A stretch of 64,000 bases of DNA, from assembly GCA_035771175.1 (NCBI GenBank), contig CM069592.1, positions 38,456,198 through 38,520,197 on the forward strand. Reading direction: 5' to 3'. The position numbers and the translations under genes are program-made. This DNA comes from Paratinospora sagittata. Its lineage: Eukaryota; Streptophyta; Magnoliopsida; Ranunculales; Menispermaceae. The notes beneath the pieces were generated by a model. It did no database searches. It was not told the DNA's origin and saw only the letters and a program-made list of their open reading frames with translations. This document shows positions 49,601 to 61,658 of this stretch, piece after piece (within the stretch, counting starts at the first letter, position 1; the number at the start of each line of letters is the position of its first letter).

Positions 49601-52508
49601 CACCATGAAAAGAGCAAAGGAGAATTATGGTCATATTTGTTAGTATGATACAACACCTAATGACTAAATCACTAAAGATGAGGTAAGTGATAATTGGTTA
49701 TATATATATATTTTGAGACTGATATTGGTGATATTTACTTTATTATTAATCCTTTAAAGTAATAAAAATACATAATCATACCTTTCTTCTATATATGTAT
49801 ATATATATATATATATATAGGTCCAAGATAGATAACCACCATAGCAAACAACAAATGGGTAACAAATAGGGAAAGGAAGAAAATGTCCACCTCACCCTAA
49901 ATGAGCTTCCTCCACCCCACCCTATAAAGGGCTAAATCGACAATGTTATAATACAAGTAGTGTATTTTTCTTAATTAGCAATAAGTCACTATTCCTAAAT
50001 GACACATCTCATTGGATTATTCTCAACCAAATCATTGGATTATTCTCAACCAAATCATTCTATAAAAATCTCCCAGCCACACCTACCCCAACCAATACCT
50101 TTACCCCGCAAGTTTTATTTAGAAAGCTCATGTCCCCTCTAAAGTCAAAATTATGGGTTGGCTAAAAGCTCACAATAGACTAAGTTGTGCAAATGTCTTA
50201 CAAAGAAAACAACCATTTATGTTCATATCCCCAAATTGGTGTTGTATGTGCAGGATTAATGTGGAAGATGCTAAGCATGTTCTCTGGGATTGCACATTCT
50301 TGGGGGAGCGTATGGCATAGGTGGGCGACGACTTTTAGTGGATTCCCTCTACGAAATGCAAACGATTCTGTTTCCTTTCCCAAAATTTCTGCCTTATCCG
50401 AAAAATTGAAGAACTATGGAGAGTTATGGTTTTTGCTGTGTGTTCGGTGTCGAAAGAAAGAAACTGTAGTATCTTTAATGGTATAGTTAACAACGTAACC
50501 CAAGTGTGGGACAATTCTGTTTTTTAGTTTGCTTATTGGATCAATTCCGAAAAGCTGTCTAAAGCTTATGGTATTAGCGACTAGCTAAGGAATTGGCCAT
50601 CCATTTCGGAGTCTTGACACATCTCATGGTCTTCCTTATACATGTCCAAATCATGTTAGTCAATTTATCTCAAAGTAGAGCTACTATTGTTTCTTGAATA
50701 TATCATTTCTAATTTTATCTTTCAATGCTTTACCATAAATCCATCATAGCATTAACAATTCTGTTACACTTAGTTTGTTAACTTCTCCCATGCTAAGCTT
50801 ATTCACATACATTTAGACATAGTTGATCCCAACTCTAGATAAATGACAGTTGTGTCAGGTAACTAACAACTAACTCAAAAAAACGATAAAATAATGATGT
50901 GGATGAAAAGTCAAAATAGATCTCCATGGACTCATTCAAAAACAAGATTGAAGGATGATTTGATAGTTATTGTAAAAGTAAACTAGTATGGTAGAAGTAA
51001 ACAAACTCATTGCATTTGTTATTAATGAGGGTTAATGCAAGGAATGAAAAATTAAATTAATTTGATGAATTTTAACAAATCTATAAAGGGATGAATTACA
51101 AAACCCCTTAACCCCACCTTGCTTCAATTCTATAGTTTATATCGATCATATTTTTCCCTCCTAATGAACGGATTAATAATGGAGCCCAACCAACAAAAGT
51201 TTTGACTCCTTGCTATCTCCTTATTTTGAATCTTTACTGCCTTTCTATTTGTATTTTTATCTTCTACTAAAATCATAACTAACGTATTTAGTCTTAGTTC
51301 TACTAATTTTGAACCTTCTGATGGCCAATCAAATATTGTCAATGAAGGGACAAGGTATGAGAAAACTATTTACCATTTTCTCATATTATCTACATAGTTG
51401 CATACCATGAACCATCAAGGGACTACCATGTCTCATGAGTCATGCCAGAAAAATCACTTTTGAGTTTTGCACAACTAGAGATGTTCACCAAAGAATTTAA
51501 ACTTATTGCTATGCTTGGAAAAGGAGTAGGAAGATTAGAGCTCTCAAGCTACTTTTCTCTTCCCAGTATTTTTTTCTAGGAGTTCATCAAGTTAAATATT
51601 AAACTTGAGAAAACCTTTTACAAAATAGCTAACAAGCTACTTTTTTTTATTTTGCTTTAAAGGGAAACTTGTAGTAGACCACTATCTTCAATTCTTCATA
51701 ATTTTCTTCAAGATCATTCATGGAGTACAAGCCTAATAACAAGTTGTAAAGAAACTATTCCAATTTCATTAGACCCAACCTTATTAGGTCAACAAAATGA
51801 TGTTGGCCGAAGTGTGGCTCACGTCACAACTCATAAAGTGGCCAACATAAAACGCGTATTCGAAATAAAATAATATAGTCATTATCACGCGTTATCTTTT
51901 CCTTTTAATATTTTATTCTATCAATAATGCGTTTTCTTTTCTTTTTAATATTTTATTCTGAATAGCGCGTTTCCTCTTTTCATTTCGCCGAAAGTTTTTT
52001 TGTCTTCTTTTGGTGCCATCATCGCATTTCCCACTCCACTAACCAATATCAATTATGTTGTCCTTCCTCTATGATGGAAAGAGTGAGACACAAAAGTTTA
52101 TAAATTCTTGAGTCCCCGAGCCTGCCCTGTAATTCAATTCAAGTATTCAATAAGGCAACCTTTGTTGTATGCCTGTTTATCTTCTCCATCGAGATTGCTA
52201 AAGGGCCAAGGCTTGGAAGACAAAATAAATTTTTTTTTTCAATATCATCCCAAAGGATGACAGGTATGTTTTAATTTCCATTTATACATTATGATTCATG
52301 GTGATCTTGGGTTTAATAATTTCCATCAAATGAGTCACCCGAAACTTTTTAAGAACCAAGTTACTTGACCGATTCCACTATTAGAAAAGGTCGGTTGGAT
52401 GTTGGGTCCAAATCGACTTTACTAAGTTGAATTTTTAACTTGTTTAAACTTTAATTAGTCCTCAACAAAAATTTTCAAGGAACAAAAGCAAAAAGAAAAA
52501 TAAATAGA

Positions 52509-52547
<39 letters not shown>

Positions 52548-54139
52548 AGAGAGAGAGAGAGAACGAAAAGGTATACTAAAAAGAAGGGGGGGTTGTTGCC
52601 TCTTTTTAAGAAGCGTTCCGTCCTCCCATTTTAGTCCCACTAATGTGCGACTAAAAGGAGAAGGAGGAGGAATAATAGCGGCCCCTAATAAAAGGGCATA
52701 CCTCCCCATTCTTTTTCATTGCATTAGCAAAGGAGGCTCTTCTAGGAGATCTATTCGTCATAGTTGGAAACCTATGAGAGGTTTCTAGATAAAAACTAAA
52801 CAAAAATTGCACAGGCTGCATCAAGTGTAATTGTGCAATTTTGTATGTTAACATTGTTTTTATATGATAGAATTCTAGTTTATATACATATAAATGTGTA
52901 CATATTATATAACTGAGAGGGTTAGTGACAATTCGACCCAAATTTTCGGGTTGGTTAGTTAATTAACCTGATTGACCCCACATGGAGGGCTACTTAACCC
53001 AATCAGATGATATTGGGTCAAATGGGTTTATCGAGTGAGAGGGTTTTATGCACACCCCAACCCCACACTAGATCCATAGATTCGTGATACATACTGGACA
53101 AAGAGCCAAATAAAAGCAACTCTTATAACATTGTAGAACATAAAACTAAACAAACGACTTCAAATAGGCAAAAATCATAAGGAAACAAACTATGGAAGAA
53201 AGTAGCAGTTAACATGAAAATTCAGTGGTATCTCATTGCCAAGGATTTGCAAAATTCAAAGTTGAAGGTGATAGCCGTTCAACAACCATAACGCACATAA
53301 GATGGAACACCTAACAGGTTCAAGGAGTAAACCATTATAGGCAGGCACGTAAAGCTCAACAATGAAGGGTAAAAAAGAAAGTAAAGCCACAAGCTTTTTA
53401 AGTCCTTCAACCTAAGGCTTGCCTCTAATGGAATTATATCTACACCTAACAAAGCAACCATCCTACGGTCCTACCATTTGCTAAAACAATGCCTCTAAAA
53501 CTGCAACACCAAAACATAATTGGCACACCTATTTCCAACAAATCCTAGTTCACCATACAAAAGGAATTTTTCAAAGAACCCATAAGATGAAAAAGTCAAT
53601 TTGATACCTTTATCTGAGAATTGGATGTATGGATCAACTTTGGAAGTTGTTGGGCTCTTATAAGAAGCATTTTTGCTCCTCTCCGTCAACAACTCCTCTA
53701 GTTCTTTATAATAAGACATCTTTGAAGAACCACTCCCTTTCTCTTGGTGCTTTGCCTTCTTGAACTCCTTCAACAAGTTCCTCCACTTATCAGTACACAT
53801 AGTGGGAGACCTATCAAACCCCTTCTCCCTCATCTTCGATGAAATCTGCTCCCAAAGATGCTTATTTGACTTAGAAGTATTAAAAAGCCCATCCACTTCT
53901 CTCCTAAAACTAATCAAGCTTCTAGTCTCCTCCTGCACCCATGTCTCAGCCCGCTTCTTCGGCGCCTTCACCTCGTGCTCTTCTCCACTGCTCTCAGCAA
54001 GAATCATCTGTTGCTGCTGCTGCTGCTGCTGTTGTTGTTGCTGAGATTGCAAGCCACCATTATCAACTACTTCTATCATCATTCCTCTCACTTCCCCCTT
54101 ATATATATGCACGGGAGAAGGCTTCTCTGACAAATACAT
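43698..54139 (-). CDS. GT-1: Trihelix transcription factor of the GT-1 type
   Basis: A nuclear DNA-binding protein of the trihelix family, which binds GT elements of light-responsive promoters. Five exons join in frame: 54139-53608, 48999-48961, 46317-46186, 44408-44184, 43912-43698 (TGA), giving 380 residues; all introns are GT-AG and in phase 1. Residues 33-44 are a run of 12 Q. The trihelix spans about 65-132 with its three tryptophans at 67, 96 and 119. The second half contains [46 protein letters not shown] and a C-terminal [16 protein letters not shown] region, as in GT-1 and its close paralogue GT-4, where the C-terminal part serves oligomerisation. The choice between GT-1 and GT-4 is not secure. 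Introns of 4.6, 2.6, 1.8 and 0.3 kb; the first three carry LINE debris. No defect is seen. Confidence 0.93.
44745..45850 (-). mobile_element. 5'-truncated L1 LINE in GT-1 intron 3
   Basis: A T tract at about 44752-44761 marks the A tail of a minus-strand copy. One frame gives [18 protein letters not shown], the zinc-finger-like reverse transcriptase tail of plant L1 elements. TTTGGTTGAA occurs at 44735-44744 and 45851-45860 and may be the target duplication. Inside is an 88-bp tandem duplication. Frames are broken. Confidence 0.65.
45521..45692. repeat. 88-bp tandem duplication inside the LINE
   Basis: The unit starting GAACTCAATTC at 45521 repeats from 45609, with only a few substitutions across GTTGACCAAC, GAGAATTTGGGAGGTGAAGG and GAATAGGGTCAGAG. 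A small local duplication after or during LINE insertion is the simplest reading. Confidence 0.85.
46480..46985 (-). mobile_element. RTE-type LINE fragment in GT-1 intron 2
   Basis: The minus-strand translation, with a few stops, reads [38 protein letters not shown] and [12 protein letters not shown]. This is the order at the end of the plant RTE reverse transcriptase. Same orientation as the host gene. Confidence 0.75.
47150..47350 (+). mobile_element. RTE-type LINE fragment, opposite orientation
   Basis: The plus-strand translation reads [14 protein letters not shown], one stop, then [21 protein letters not shown]. This is the reverse transcriptase segment that lies just before the one seen on the other strand at 46480-46985. 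The two fragments now point at each other, so an inversion or two insertions occurred. Confidence 0.7.
48480..48700 (-). mobile_element. RTE-type LINE 3' end
   Basis: The order ACTACATGAGATCAGCTTC, ACTCTGCTCTATCAAAAG, TATATCCATGTAACTTCAGG and TAATTGTCAATAGGTAAC parallels the RTE 3' ends at 16900-17080 and 46490-46600. Coding is lost. Confidence 0.5.
50187..50625 (+). mobile_element. L1 LINE tail with zinc-finger motif, in GT-1 intron 1
   Basis: In one plus-strand frame [18 protein letters not shown] gives the C-x2-C...H...C motif of the L1 reverse transcriptase tail, followed by [16 protein letters not shown] and [10 protein letters not shown]. Three stops interrupt it. The 99-codon open frame here is in a different frame and is a by-product. 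Confidence 0.7.
50626..51350 (-). mobile_element. RTE-type LINE fragment in GT-1 intron 1
   Basis: The minus strand from 51342 gives [20 protein letters not shown] and a following [13 protein letters not shown]. After an AT-rich break, about 50860-50640 gives [11 protein letters not shown] and [14 protein letters not shown], in the order of the RTE reverse transcriptase end. Old and broken. Confidence 0.7.
52511..52562. repeat. Compound (AT)n(GA)n microsatellite
   Basis: About 16 AT units are followed after a short break by about nine GA units, in GT-1 intron 1. A likely polymorphic marker. A further (TA)n lies near 49791-49819. Confidence 0.9.
54008..54043 (-). repeat. GT-1: CAG/CAA microsatellite encoding 12 glutamines in GT-1
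   Basis: The codon order on the coding strand is one CAG, three CAA, six CAG, CAA, CAG. It lies between the start and the DNA-binding domain, where length variation is likely to be tolerated. The pure six-CAG part is the segment most likely to vary between alleles. Confidence 0.85.
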
Positions 54140-54800
54140 CTGCCCTCTTGTTCTACTTCAGAAAACAAGTCATTAAAAAGAAGAGTCCCCAGAAATTCAT
54201 CTAGAGCAGCAGTTTTACAGCTCCATAGAAGAAATAATGAAAAGGGCTTGTAGAAGAGACGTAGATAATCAAACCCACTTCGTGAATTTGAAAACTAAGT
54301 CGCCCAGTAGACTATCCAGGGCAAAGAGTGGAGAAGAAGACATGGGTTTTACAGGAAGTTGAAGGAAATAGAAGAGCTGCTAGCGATGGAGAGAGAAGAA
54401 AATAAAATATGGGTTTTAAAGAGGAGGAGAGGAGGAAGAAAACCCATGTCGTGGATTTTGAAATTGGAGGGTTCGAGCGGAGAAAAAGAGAGAAGGATTG
54501 AAGAAACAAAGAAGAAGAAGAAGAAGAACAGAGTGAACTCAAAGAGTCTTCGTTTTCCACACACTTTCCCTTCTTTGTTGACGAGTTTTTTTTTTTTTTT
54601 GGTTACATTATCAGTGATTTTGAAATGTCTCCATCACAGTGTAGCGTTTTGGCCTATCACGACCGTCGATGATTAATTGACAATGGGCCCACAAAGGATG
54701 ATGATTCGATGGATGCCACGTGTGCTTTTGACTATGGCTACGGTTACTTTGACCCATTGGTTGACTTATAATATGTTGGATTTGGTGGTCTTCTGCCTCT
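54140..54800 (-). promoter_or_regulatory. GT-1: Leader and proximal promoter of GT-1
   Basis: On the coding strand about 54565-54140 is strongly CT-rich, with a CTT microsatellite (near 54508-54530), as in many plant leaders. Several ATGs in it open upstream frames, one of 82 codons ending at 54312. Farther upstream are CACGTG (54717-54722), TGGGCC (near 54684) and several TTGAC words. These are known as binding cores for bZIP/bHLH, TCP and WRKY factors respectively. A clear TATA box was not found. Confidence 0.45.
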
Positions 54801-55488
54801 AGTGCTTGTTTCTTGCCATTTCGTTTGAGTAAAAATAAATTACTAGAATTTCATATTTGTAACTATTATTTTTGTTAAGTGAAGGTTATATTGGTCTATT
54901 CATCACACAATAAATTATTATATGAGTGGTTTTTACTTTTAATTTTATAATGGGGAATTAGAATTTAATAATAATCAATATTAATTGGTTTTTAATGAAA
55001 ACTTAAAAATCACTTGAATGTAAATAAAAACGACATAAACCTTAGCTAGTCGTTCACTCAAAGTCGCGGGATTATGGTAGCTGGTTTGCATAGTCATATC
55101 CTTTGATATTATATTCGCCTTTTTGACCCTATTGAGGGTCCTCACTTCTTTTTACCCTAGTGTTAGTTAATATATTTTAAACTTATGTCAGTACTTAAAA
55201 TATAAAAATAACTTATTTAAAAATAATTTTAGAAAGTCGAATAAAAAAAGTTGGAATTAGAATTTAGCAATTGTATAATTCAATACTAGATTGGTTTTCA
55301 TTGAAAGCTTAAGGGTCAATTAAAATTAACACATATTTTCAGAAAGTTACATCTCTATTATTATCTTTTTATAAGGTATTGGGAAAAATTACATGGTTTC
55401 ATTTTACTAATCTCTCTCTCTCTTTCCTTTTTAAGAAAAAAAATCTTGATATTAAAGTAAAATAATCAAATGCTAATTATTATTATTA
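54801..55488. other. AT-rich intergenic DNA
   Basis: No gene or element boundary is recognised. Short runs such as TTAATAATAATCAATATTAA recur weakly. Confidence 0.45.
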
Positions 55489-56000
55489 TTTTTTTTTAGT
55501 AGAAACAATACTTTATTAGAATGCAAATAGGTAACAACACACGACATAGACCATTGAAAAACCGGTGATAGCCCCTAGATGACACGAACCAACACCCAAT
55601 ATAGCAAAACCATGACCCAGTCAAGATAAACAGTCGCTCCAATTCAAAAGCCAATTTGAGATCGATAGCCCATTAATTGTTCTATCGGGACGCAAAGACC
55701 CATGTGCTAGCTATTAGCTTGATGCTATCCCATAAATGGTCCCTTTTTTGTGAATATTATTAAACATCCAGTTATTCCTCTCTAGCCACAGTGACCACAT
55801 TGTAGCGAAATAGGTGATAAGGCATGTCTCCCTCTTTAACTCTAGATAGGGTTGGTAAGTGAGAGAGGGAAAGCCCCTCCATAATATTCGATGGAATCCT
55901 ATATTGACCTCCCGAAAAAGTGAGCTATCTGTTTCAAATTCCTCTTGTAAAGTTATAGGAGAAAAATATATGATTTAAACTCTCCCCATCCTGCAAGCAA
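55489..56000 (-). mobile_element. L1 LINE 3' end, cut by the assembly gap
   Basis: A T tract near 55490 marks the A tail of a minus-strand copy. From 55654 it is nearly identical to 31371-31590 but has the extra GTCTCCCTCTTTAACTC segment missing there, and it continues into a zinc-finger-tail-like region before running into N. This copy shows the 3' end that the copy at 31 kb has lost. Confidence 0.7.
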
Positions 56001-56100
56001 NNNNNNNNNNNNNNNNNNNNNNNNNNNNNNNNNNNNNNNNNNNNNNNNNNNNNNNNNNNNNNNNNNNNNNNNNNNNNNNNNNNNNNNNNNNNNNNNNNNN
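56001..56100. other. Assembly gap, 100 N
   Basis: Exactly 100 unknown bases, the customary length for a gap of unknown size. Order and distance across it are not proven by the sequence. Confidence 0.99.
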
Positions 56101-56290
56101 AATACAATTATGATATGCAATATATAAGTCGTGACAGTTTGGTCTTATTCTTTTGTATTTTGTACAAACAACATGGAAGTATATAATATATCTACTCTAA
56201 TGGTACATAGGCTTGGTTATGAACTTATGATTCTAATACTTTTTGTTACAAGAATTGAGTATATGAGGTAGAGTTGACCCCATACACAGG

Positions 56291-56335
56291 CAGGGTGGGA
56301 TGCATGCCTACTTGGGTGGGATGCATGCCTACTTC
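56291..56335 (+). repeat. Short tandem pair, GGGTGGGATGCATGCCTACT
   Basis: A unit of about 21-22 bases occurs twice in succession. Non-coding. Confidence 0.8.
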
Positions 56336-56756
56336 AAAAGCCCCTGACCTGACTCAAACTTTGACCTTGCCAAAGTGTTGCAGATGTTGAACCGACTAAG
56401 CTCACCTTTAGGGACATACAACATTTTTTTCATAAAAAAAACTTCTATATATGAAGATGATTTTGAAATTGTTAAAACGAGTTGTAAAGTTACACAATTC
56501 AAATTTGGTTGATCAATCATAGTTAGTTAATACTAATCGTCTAGTTGATCGATTGGGTTATTAGCTAGGTGGCCAGCTAGCTACATTTTAACTCCATTTC
56601 ATACCTGACATTCTTTCAGCTTAATCTAGTAATCCCAAATATCAAAAATATTTACCAAATATACCCTGTATATCCACACATATATATACCAAATTATCTA
56701 TACAGGTATCTAATACATCATTCAATTTCCCCAAATAAACATCTATATTCAAACTT

Positions 56757-58301
56757 TTCTTTTCTTTTTTTGAAAAGGAAAAATTTATTAGAAGAACTAA
56801 AGAAACAAAAACAGAACAAAACAACCCGACAAAAGGGGACACCCAAACGAACACCCAAAACTAAAAGACCCCAACGGAAACAACAAACCCCTTAGAACCA
56901 AAAAACCAATCAACACAATCACTTAGTGCCTTTGTCTAACATATCTAGTACCAATGGCGTCAAGGTATAAGAGATCCTTCAAAACAGGTGGATCATGACC
57001 ACAAAACAAAAGAGACTCCTCACCCAAAGAAACTAAGGAAGCACATTTGTCAGCCACAGAATTTGCCTCTCTCCAAACATGGCTAATGAACCAATCACTC
57101 CAAGCATCTAGGCACTCCCTGATTTTCCCAATAATAGGCCCCACATGCCAAGGGGGAGGGGCCCGATTATGGATAATCCGGGCCAGACACAACGAATCAG
57201 TCTCTATCCAAAGAGGAAAATGAGCATAGTCTCTAGCCAACAACAAACCTTTATGAAGAGCACAAGCCTCAACATGCAACACACAAGACGCCTCCAAACG
57301 ACCCGCAAAGGCGAAGCAACATTTAGCAGCATCATCTCTAAAAACCACACCAATCCCACACCTGGTCTCCCTATAAGACCCATCAACATTTAGTTTCATC
57401 ATACCAAACGAGGGGGGAATCCAAGAAACATATCTTATAGGAGGGAGAACCACATTATGCTGGAAGTGCCAAGCGTTTAAAATAAAAGTGTCATTTGGAG
57501 AGTGCTCAATAAGACTCCCCTCGTCCTTAATGCAACTACTAACTTCAGCTCTGATCTCAGAATTGATGGTTTCAATGGTTCTAGCTTTAAGCTGAAACTT
57601 TCGCAAGTTTCTCTCCCACCAAGTATGGTATAAAGAAGCAGCAAAGGACAATTTGAGAATAAGATCAACCTCAACATTTTTTGTACCAGAATGAAGAATT
57701 CTATCTGCAATTGACTCCCAGCTAGACACATTTCCCACCACTTAGAAACAAAGTCTCACAAACCCTTTCCAAATCAGATTTAAGAAGGCGCAATTAAAGA
57801 AAAGATGTTCATGGGACTCTTTTCCAACCCAACATAAGGAACAATTATCACCAATGTTTAACCCAAAACCTCTTAATCTAGAGGTAGTGGGAAGCCTTCT
57901 CCAACACACCTTCAAAAGGTGAAAATTGTGTCTAGGTATATGGTTTTTGAACCACACCAACTCATACCAATCCACCGGAGGGGCTCTTCTCCTAATGAGG
58001 TTCCAAGCCCACTTGAAAGAAAAAAGACCTGATCCCGTAGCCTTCCAAATAATCCTGTTAGCCTCGCATGAGTTAACTGTTTCAACCTGAGGTAGTAAGT
58101 GAGCAATACCTCGAGGCAGAAGATGCCAAAGGCCCCCTTGTATAATTTGAGCGACTCGCGCCCCCCTGCTAAGGTTGGTTCTCCTTCTAATCCCTTCACC
58201 AAAAGAATTAACAAGGACACCATTTCCAAGCCACGGATCCAGCCACAACATGGTACCCTCAACGTTACCAATTTGATGAAAAATCTGACTTTCAATGAAA
58301 A
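56757..58301 (-). mobile_element. Young 5'-truncated L1 LINE with RNase H domain
   Basis: One minus-strand frame runs from about 58300 to the stop at 56923, broken only by a single TAA at 57742-57744. It encodes GTMLWLDPWLGNG, an L1 zinc-finger tail (CSLCWVGKESHEHLFFNC) and then an RNase H domain with KLNVDGSYRE, HVEACALHKGL, IETDSL and HVWREANSVADKCA. The acidic residues D, E and D are kept. ATCTATATTCAAACTT is present exactly at 56741-56756 and 58302-58317, a 16-bp target duplication. An A-rich tail lies at about 56757-56775. This is the best preserved element in the window. Confidence 0.92.
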
Positions 58302-60077
58302 ATCTATATTCAAACTTCAATTCACATATATATATATATATATTTAAACCTAATTCATCATTCTCAAATCCCATAACATTACCATATCTAACTTTCAAAA
58401 TTATAACGTTTAAACGAGACATAACCTCAACTTTTATATTTTACGACACAAAATCTACTGTGATAAGTAGTATACATAGTGGTGATACAGACATATTAAA
58501 ATGAAATATAAATAATCCTTAGTCCCAAAATCCCTATACATACTTTGTTAAGACTTGGGATTCTGCTACCGCTCTTTAGTCACCCTTTTTCTTTTTCCTG
58601 TCAGAACCTGAAAAATTAGAAAAAAATTATTGAGTTTCACAAGCCTAGTTAATAAATCCCACAGACAGTAATATGTATGCATTCATAAAAAGATTATCAT
58701 GACATTAAAAGCATTTAGAAACATAATGTAAAGCACTTCCAAATATACATACATGAGGCAAATAAAATTAGAAATAAACAATGCACAACTTCATAAAATA
58801 TGCATTCTCCTCCTTATGCGAAATCATCATCATCATGTATGCATATATACTTTGGTCATGAGCACAATTCATAAATAAAACAGAATTAAATAAATAAATA
58901 AATAATATTATTCTAACTAGAAAAAGTATATTACATGATAAGCTACCACACTTTCATTTTCATTTTTTTTTTGTCAGTCTTACTTTTATGTTCATTAGGT
59001 ATTTTTTTTGTGTTTTACATCTTTTAATGTGTGTAATAAATGATCTAAACAAATTAAAACTGAATGTGATCATACAACAATTAATGAATGAAGAATGGTC
59101 AATCCAGACTAAATAGGTAAGTAGGTCTTCTAAGTAGGAGAAATTAACATAAATGCAAAGAAAAAAGACAGAAAATAGAACACATTGATTGCATACGCAG
59201 CCGCCCAAGAGACTCCCAGTCTATATTCAAATTTAAAGGCTGAAAAGTCAGAAATAAGAGTAATAGTTTTGCATATATATATATGGCAAAATAAGACCCA
59301 TGAGAGTTGTCTTGTTTATACGTTGGGAGATTGATCATTAACATGGGGCTGCAAGTGTCTATATACACATTTCTATAACTTGGTGATTTTAATTTGAGAT
59401 AGACTTTTGTAAAGCTTGATCGATGATCTCCTTGTTTATTATGATTTTAAAATTGAAAAATGCTTTTAATGTGGTATATGACTCAATTTCCTATCCATTT
59501 TACATCTAAACCAACTAAAATCACGATTAAAACTACACTCCAAACCCTCAGCTGCTTCAACAGTTAGGGTGGAGTTTTAAACCATGGAAACATTTCAATT
59601 TTACAAAATTTCATAGCCAAATAACTTCTTCCATAACAGTAACGAATCACTTACCTATCAATTGCACATCAATTCTCCAATGTTCCAGCACCAAACCTTC
59701 TTTTTCAATCGTCAAATCCAACCATTGAAATTCAACAAAACTCAGATATGTTGAACAAGTCAAGGAGAGGAACTAAGATTTGGAAATTTTAGCTCAAAAA
59801 GATAAGTTCTTACATTTGATTTTGCTTGCCCTAACCCTTTCCTTTCCTCCTCCTTTCGTTCCTCTGCTTCTTTCCAGACGTTTCTAGCTCAAATGAGCCG
59901 AAAAAATCGAAAGATTGAGTTTTAAAACCTCCAACTACCTCACCGTCCACTTAAAAAAACTCTGTCAGATAGTGAGGAGTGCGTTTTTCAAGGGAAGGAG
60001 TGTGCTTCTCCTTGCCCAAAAAACTAATTTTTTTGCAAAAACCCGTGAGGAGCGCACTTCTCCCAAATAGGGAGCGT
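58302..60077 (-). other. Possible old LTR-type sequence, interrupted
   Basis: On the minus strand, 60077-59820 reads like an LTR leader (GAGAAGTGCGCTCCTCAC, repeated GCGCACTTCTC words, then a purine-rich stretch). It is cut at 60078 by a family A LTR and at 58302 by the L1. No coding and no verified ends are seen. The assignment is weak. Confidence 0.3.
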
Positions 60078-61658
60078 TGTAACACCCCGTAACTTTAATT
60101 AAATACATATGTTAAAGTACACGTATATCGAAATGTATAATACACGTATTTTATACGTATGAGCTAAATATACGTTTGATCATACACGTATTTTATACGT
60201 AGGAGCCCTATGGGATCATCTTATATGGGTGCTTACAAGGTAAACATTGGAGTTGATTTAAATTATGAGGTTGGTTACTTAAATATGTGGATTGAGTGTA
60301 TCGAAGAAGAAAAAACATGAATCAAGTTACTGTTTATTTGTGGGTACTGTTCACTGAACAGTACCGTAAACAGTACTCGTATGTAATAATAATAATAATA
60401 AAGAAATAAAAAAAAATGAAAGAAGTTGGAGAACGGAAGACCGAGAAAAAGGAGAAGAAGAAAAAGGGAAAACGCAGGATTCGCGTCAAATTCAGACCCG
60501 CGGTAAGTGATTTCCACTCTATTTTTTCGTGAAATTACTATCTAAGCTAGATGTAACGATTCTAGCGGAGTAATTTTGACTGTTGGAGCCGTTTTAAGGC
60601 GTTTTAAAAAATTGGGGTTTTGACCCAACGTGAAAACAAAATCCGCTAGAAAGGTAGAAAAACACTCCCTAGACTGTAGGGACCCCGAATATGTGATTAG
60701 ATTTTATTTCATGAGTTTTGGAGACCGTTTGACAATTTTAATACAATTTACATGTTTTGAATGAATAGTGACGAATAGTACTATAAACAGTGATGTGAAT
60801 AGCACACAGAGATGTGAATAGTACTATGAACAGTGATGTAAACAGTGATTTGAAATTAAGGATTCGTAGAGAACTGAATTCCGGACGTTTCGATACTAAG
60901 ATCGTGATTTTTGGATATGATTTGATATTTTTAGTAGCTAACGATATGATAAATGAGGATTCTCATGATAATCTATGGTTCATTTCAGTGTTTAACTTGA
61001 GAGTTGTGCATGGATAAATGTTCTTGAGGAAGCAATTATGAGGGACGTTTATTGTTGCTCGATTTGGCTTAGAAACCCCGTGTAACCACTGTGAGTATAG
61101 TTTTTTTGATTTGGTTCTTGTATGGCATTGTACGCATATAAACTGTTTGCTTGTATGCATGTTATATTTATCTATAATGCATTGAGTTTTATGGATCATG
61201 CAAACTGATTTTAGCAATTGGAGTTTGTAATGATGTCATTTCGTTAGGAATTAGACCCGAATGAGGTTTTGCGAGTCCTCATTGTCAGTAGGTCTGTCCT
61301 AACAAGGGTTGCGATCCTTGAAATGACTGTGAATTGGGAAATGAGAGGCTTGGCTACCTTGTAACTGCCATACAAGGGTTAGACTCGCTCTCTTGCTTCG
61401 CGGATGAGGGAAATTGTGCATTGTGTTATTGAAAACTCATACAATTTATGTTGTTGACATGTATAATATATTCGTTGAATGATGCATGTGTTGAATAAGT
61501 GTTTGAAATGATTTTAAATGTCATATTTCTCTAAATGTATATAATTGTCATCTCAAGAACTATATTCACTGAGCTGTTGTTTGCTCACCTCATTTCCTCT
61601 AATATTTCAGGTATTGAGTCGAAGGAAAAAGGAAAAATCCGTGAGTGATAATCACGTG
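60078..61658 (+). mobile_element. Family A LTR (copy 3), interrupted
   Basis: It begins TGTAACACCCCG and parallels 32514-34290, including a palindrome with GGTACTGTTCA arms (60343-60365), the AGTGATGTRAACAGTGA words and the GGTATTGAGTCGAAGG segment. It is cut at 61659 by a hairpin element, and a few bases later by a family B LTR. Its end is not visible. Preceding bases AGCGT (60073-60077) would be its target duplication. Confidence 0.85.

Noticed and set aside
60963..61217. 84-codon minus-strand frame similar to one at 33455-33832
   Set aside because: The similarity only reflects that both lie in family A LTR copies. Such frames are antisense to the LTR and lack any motif.
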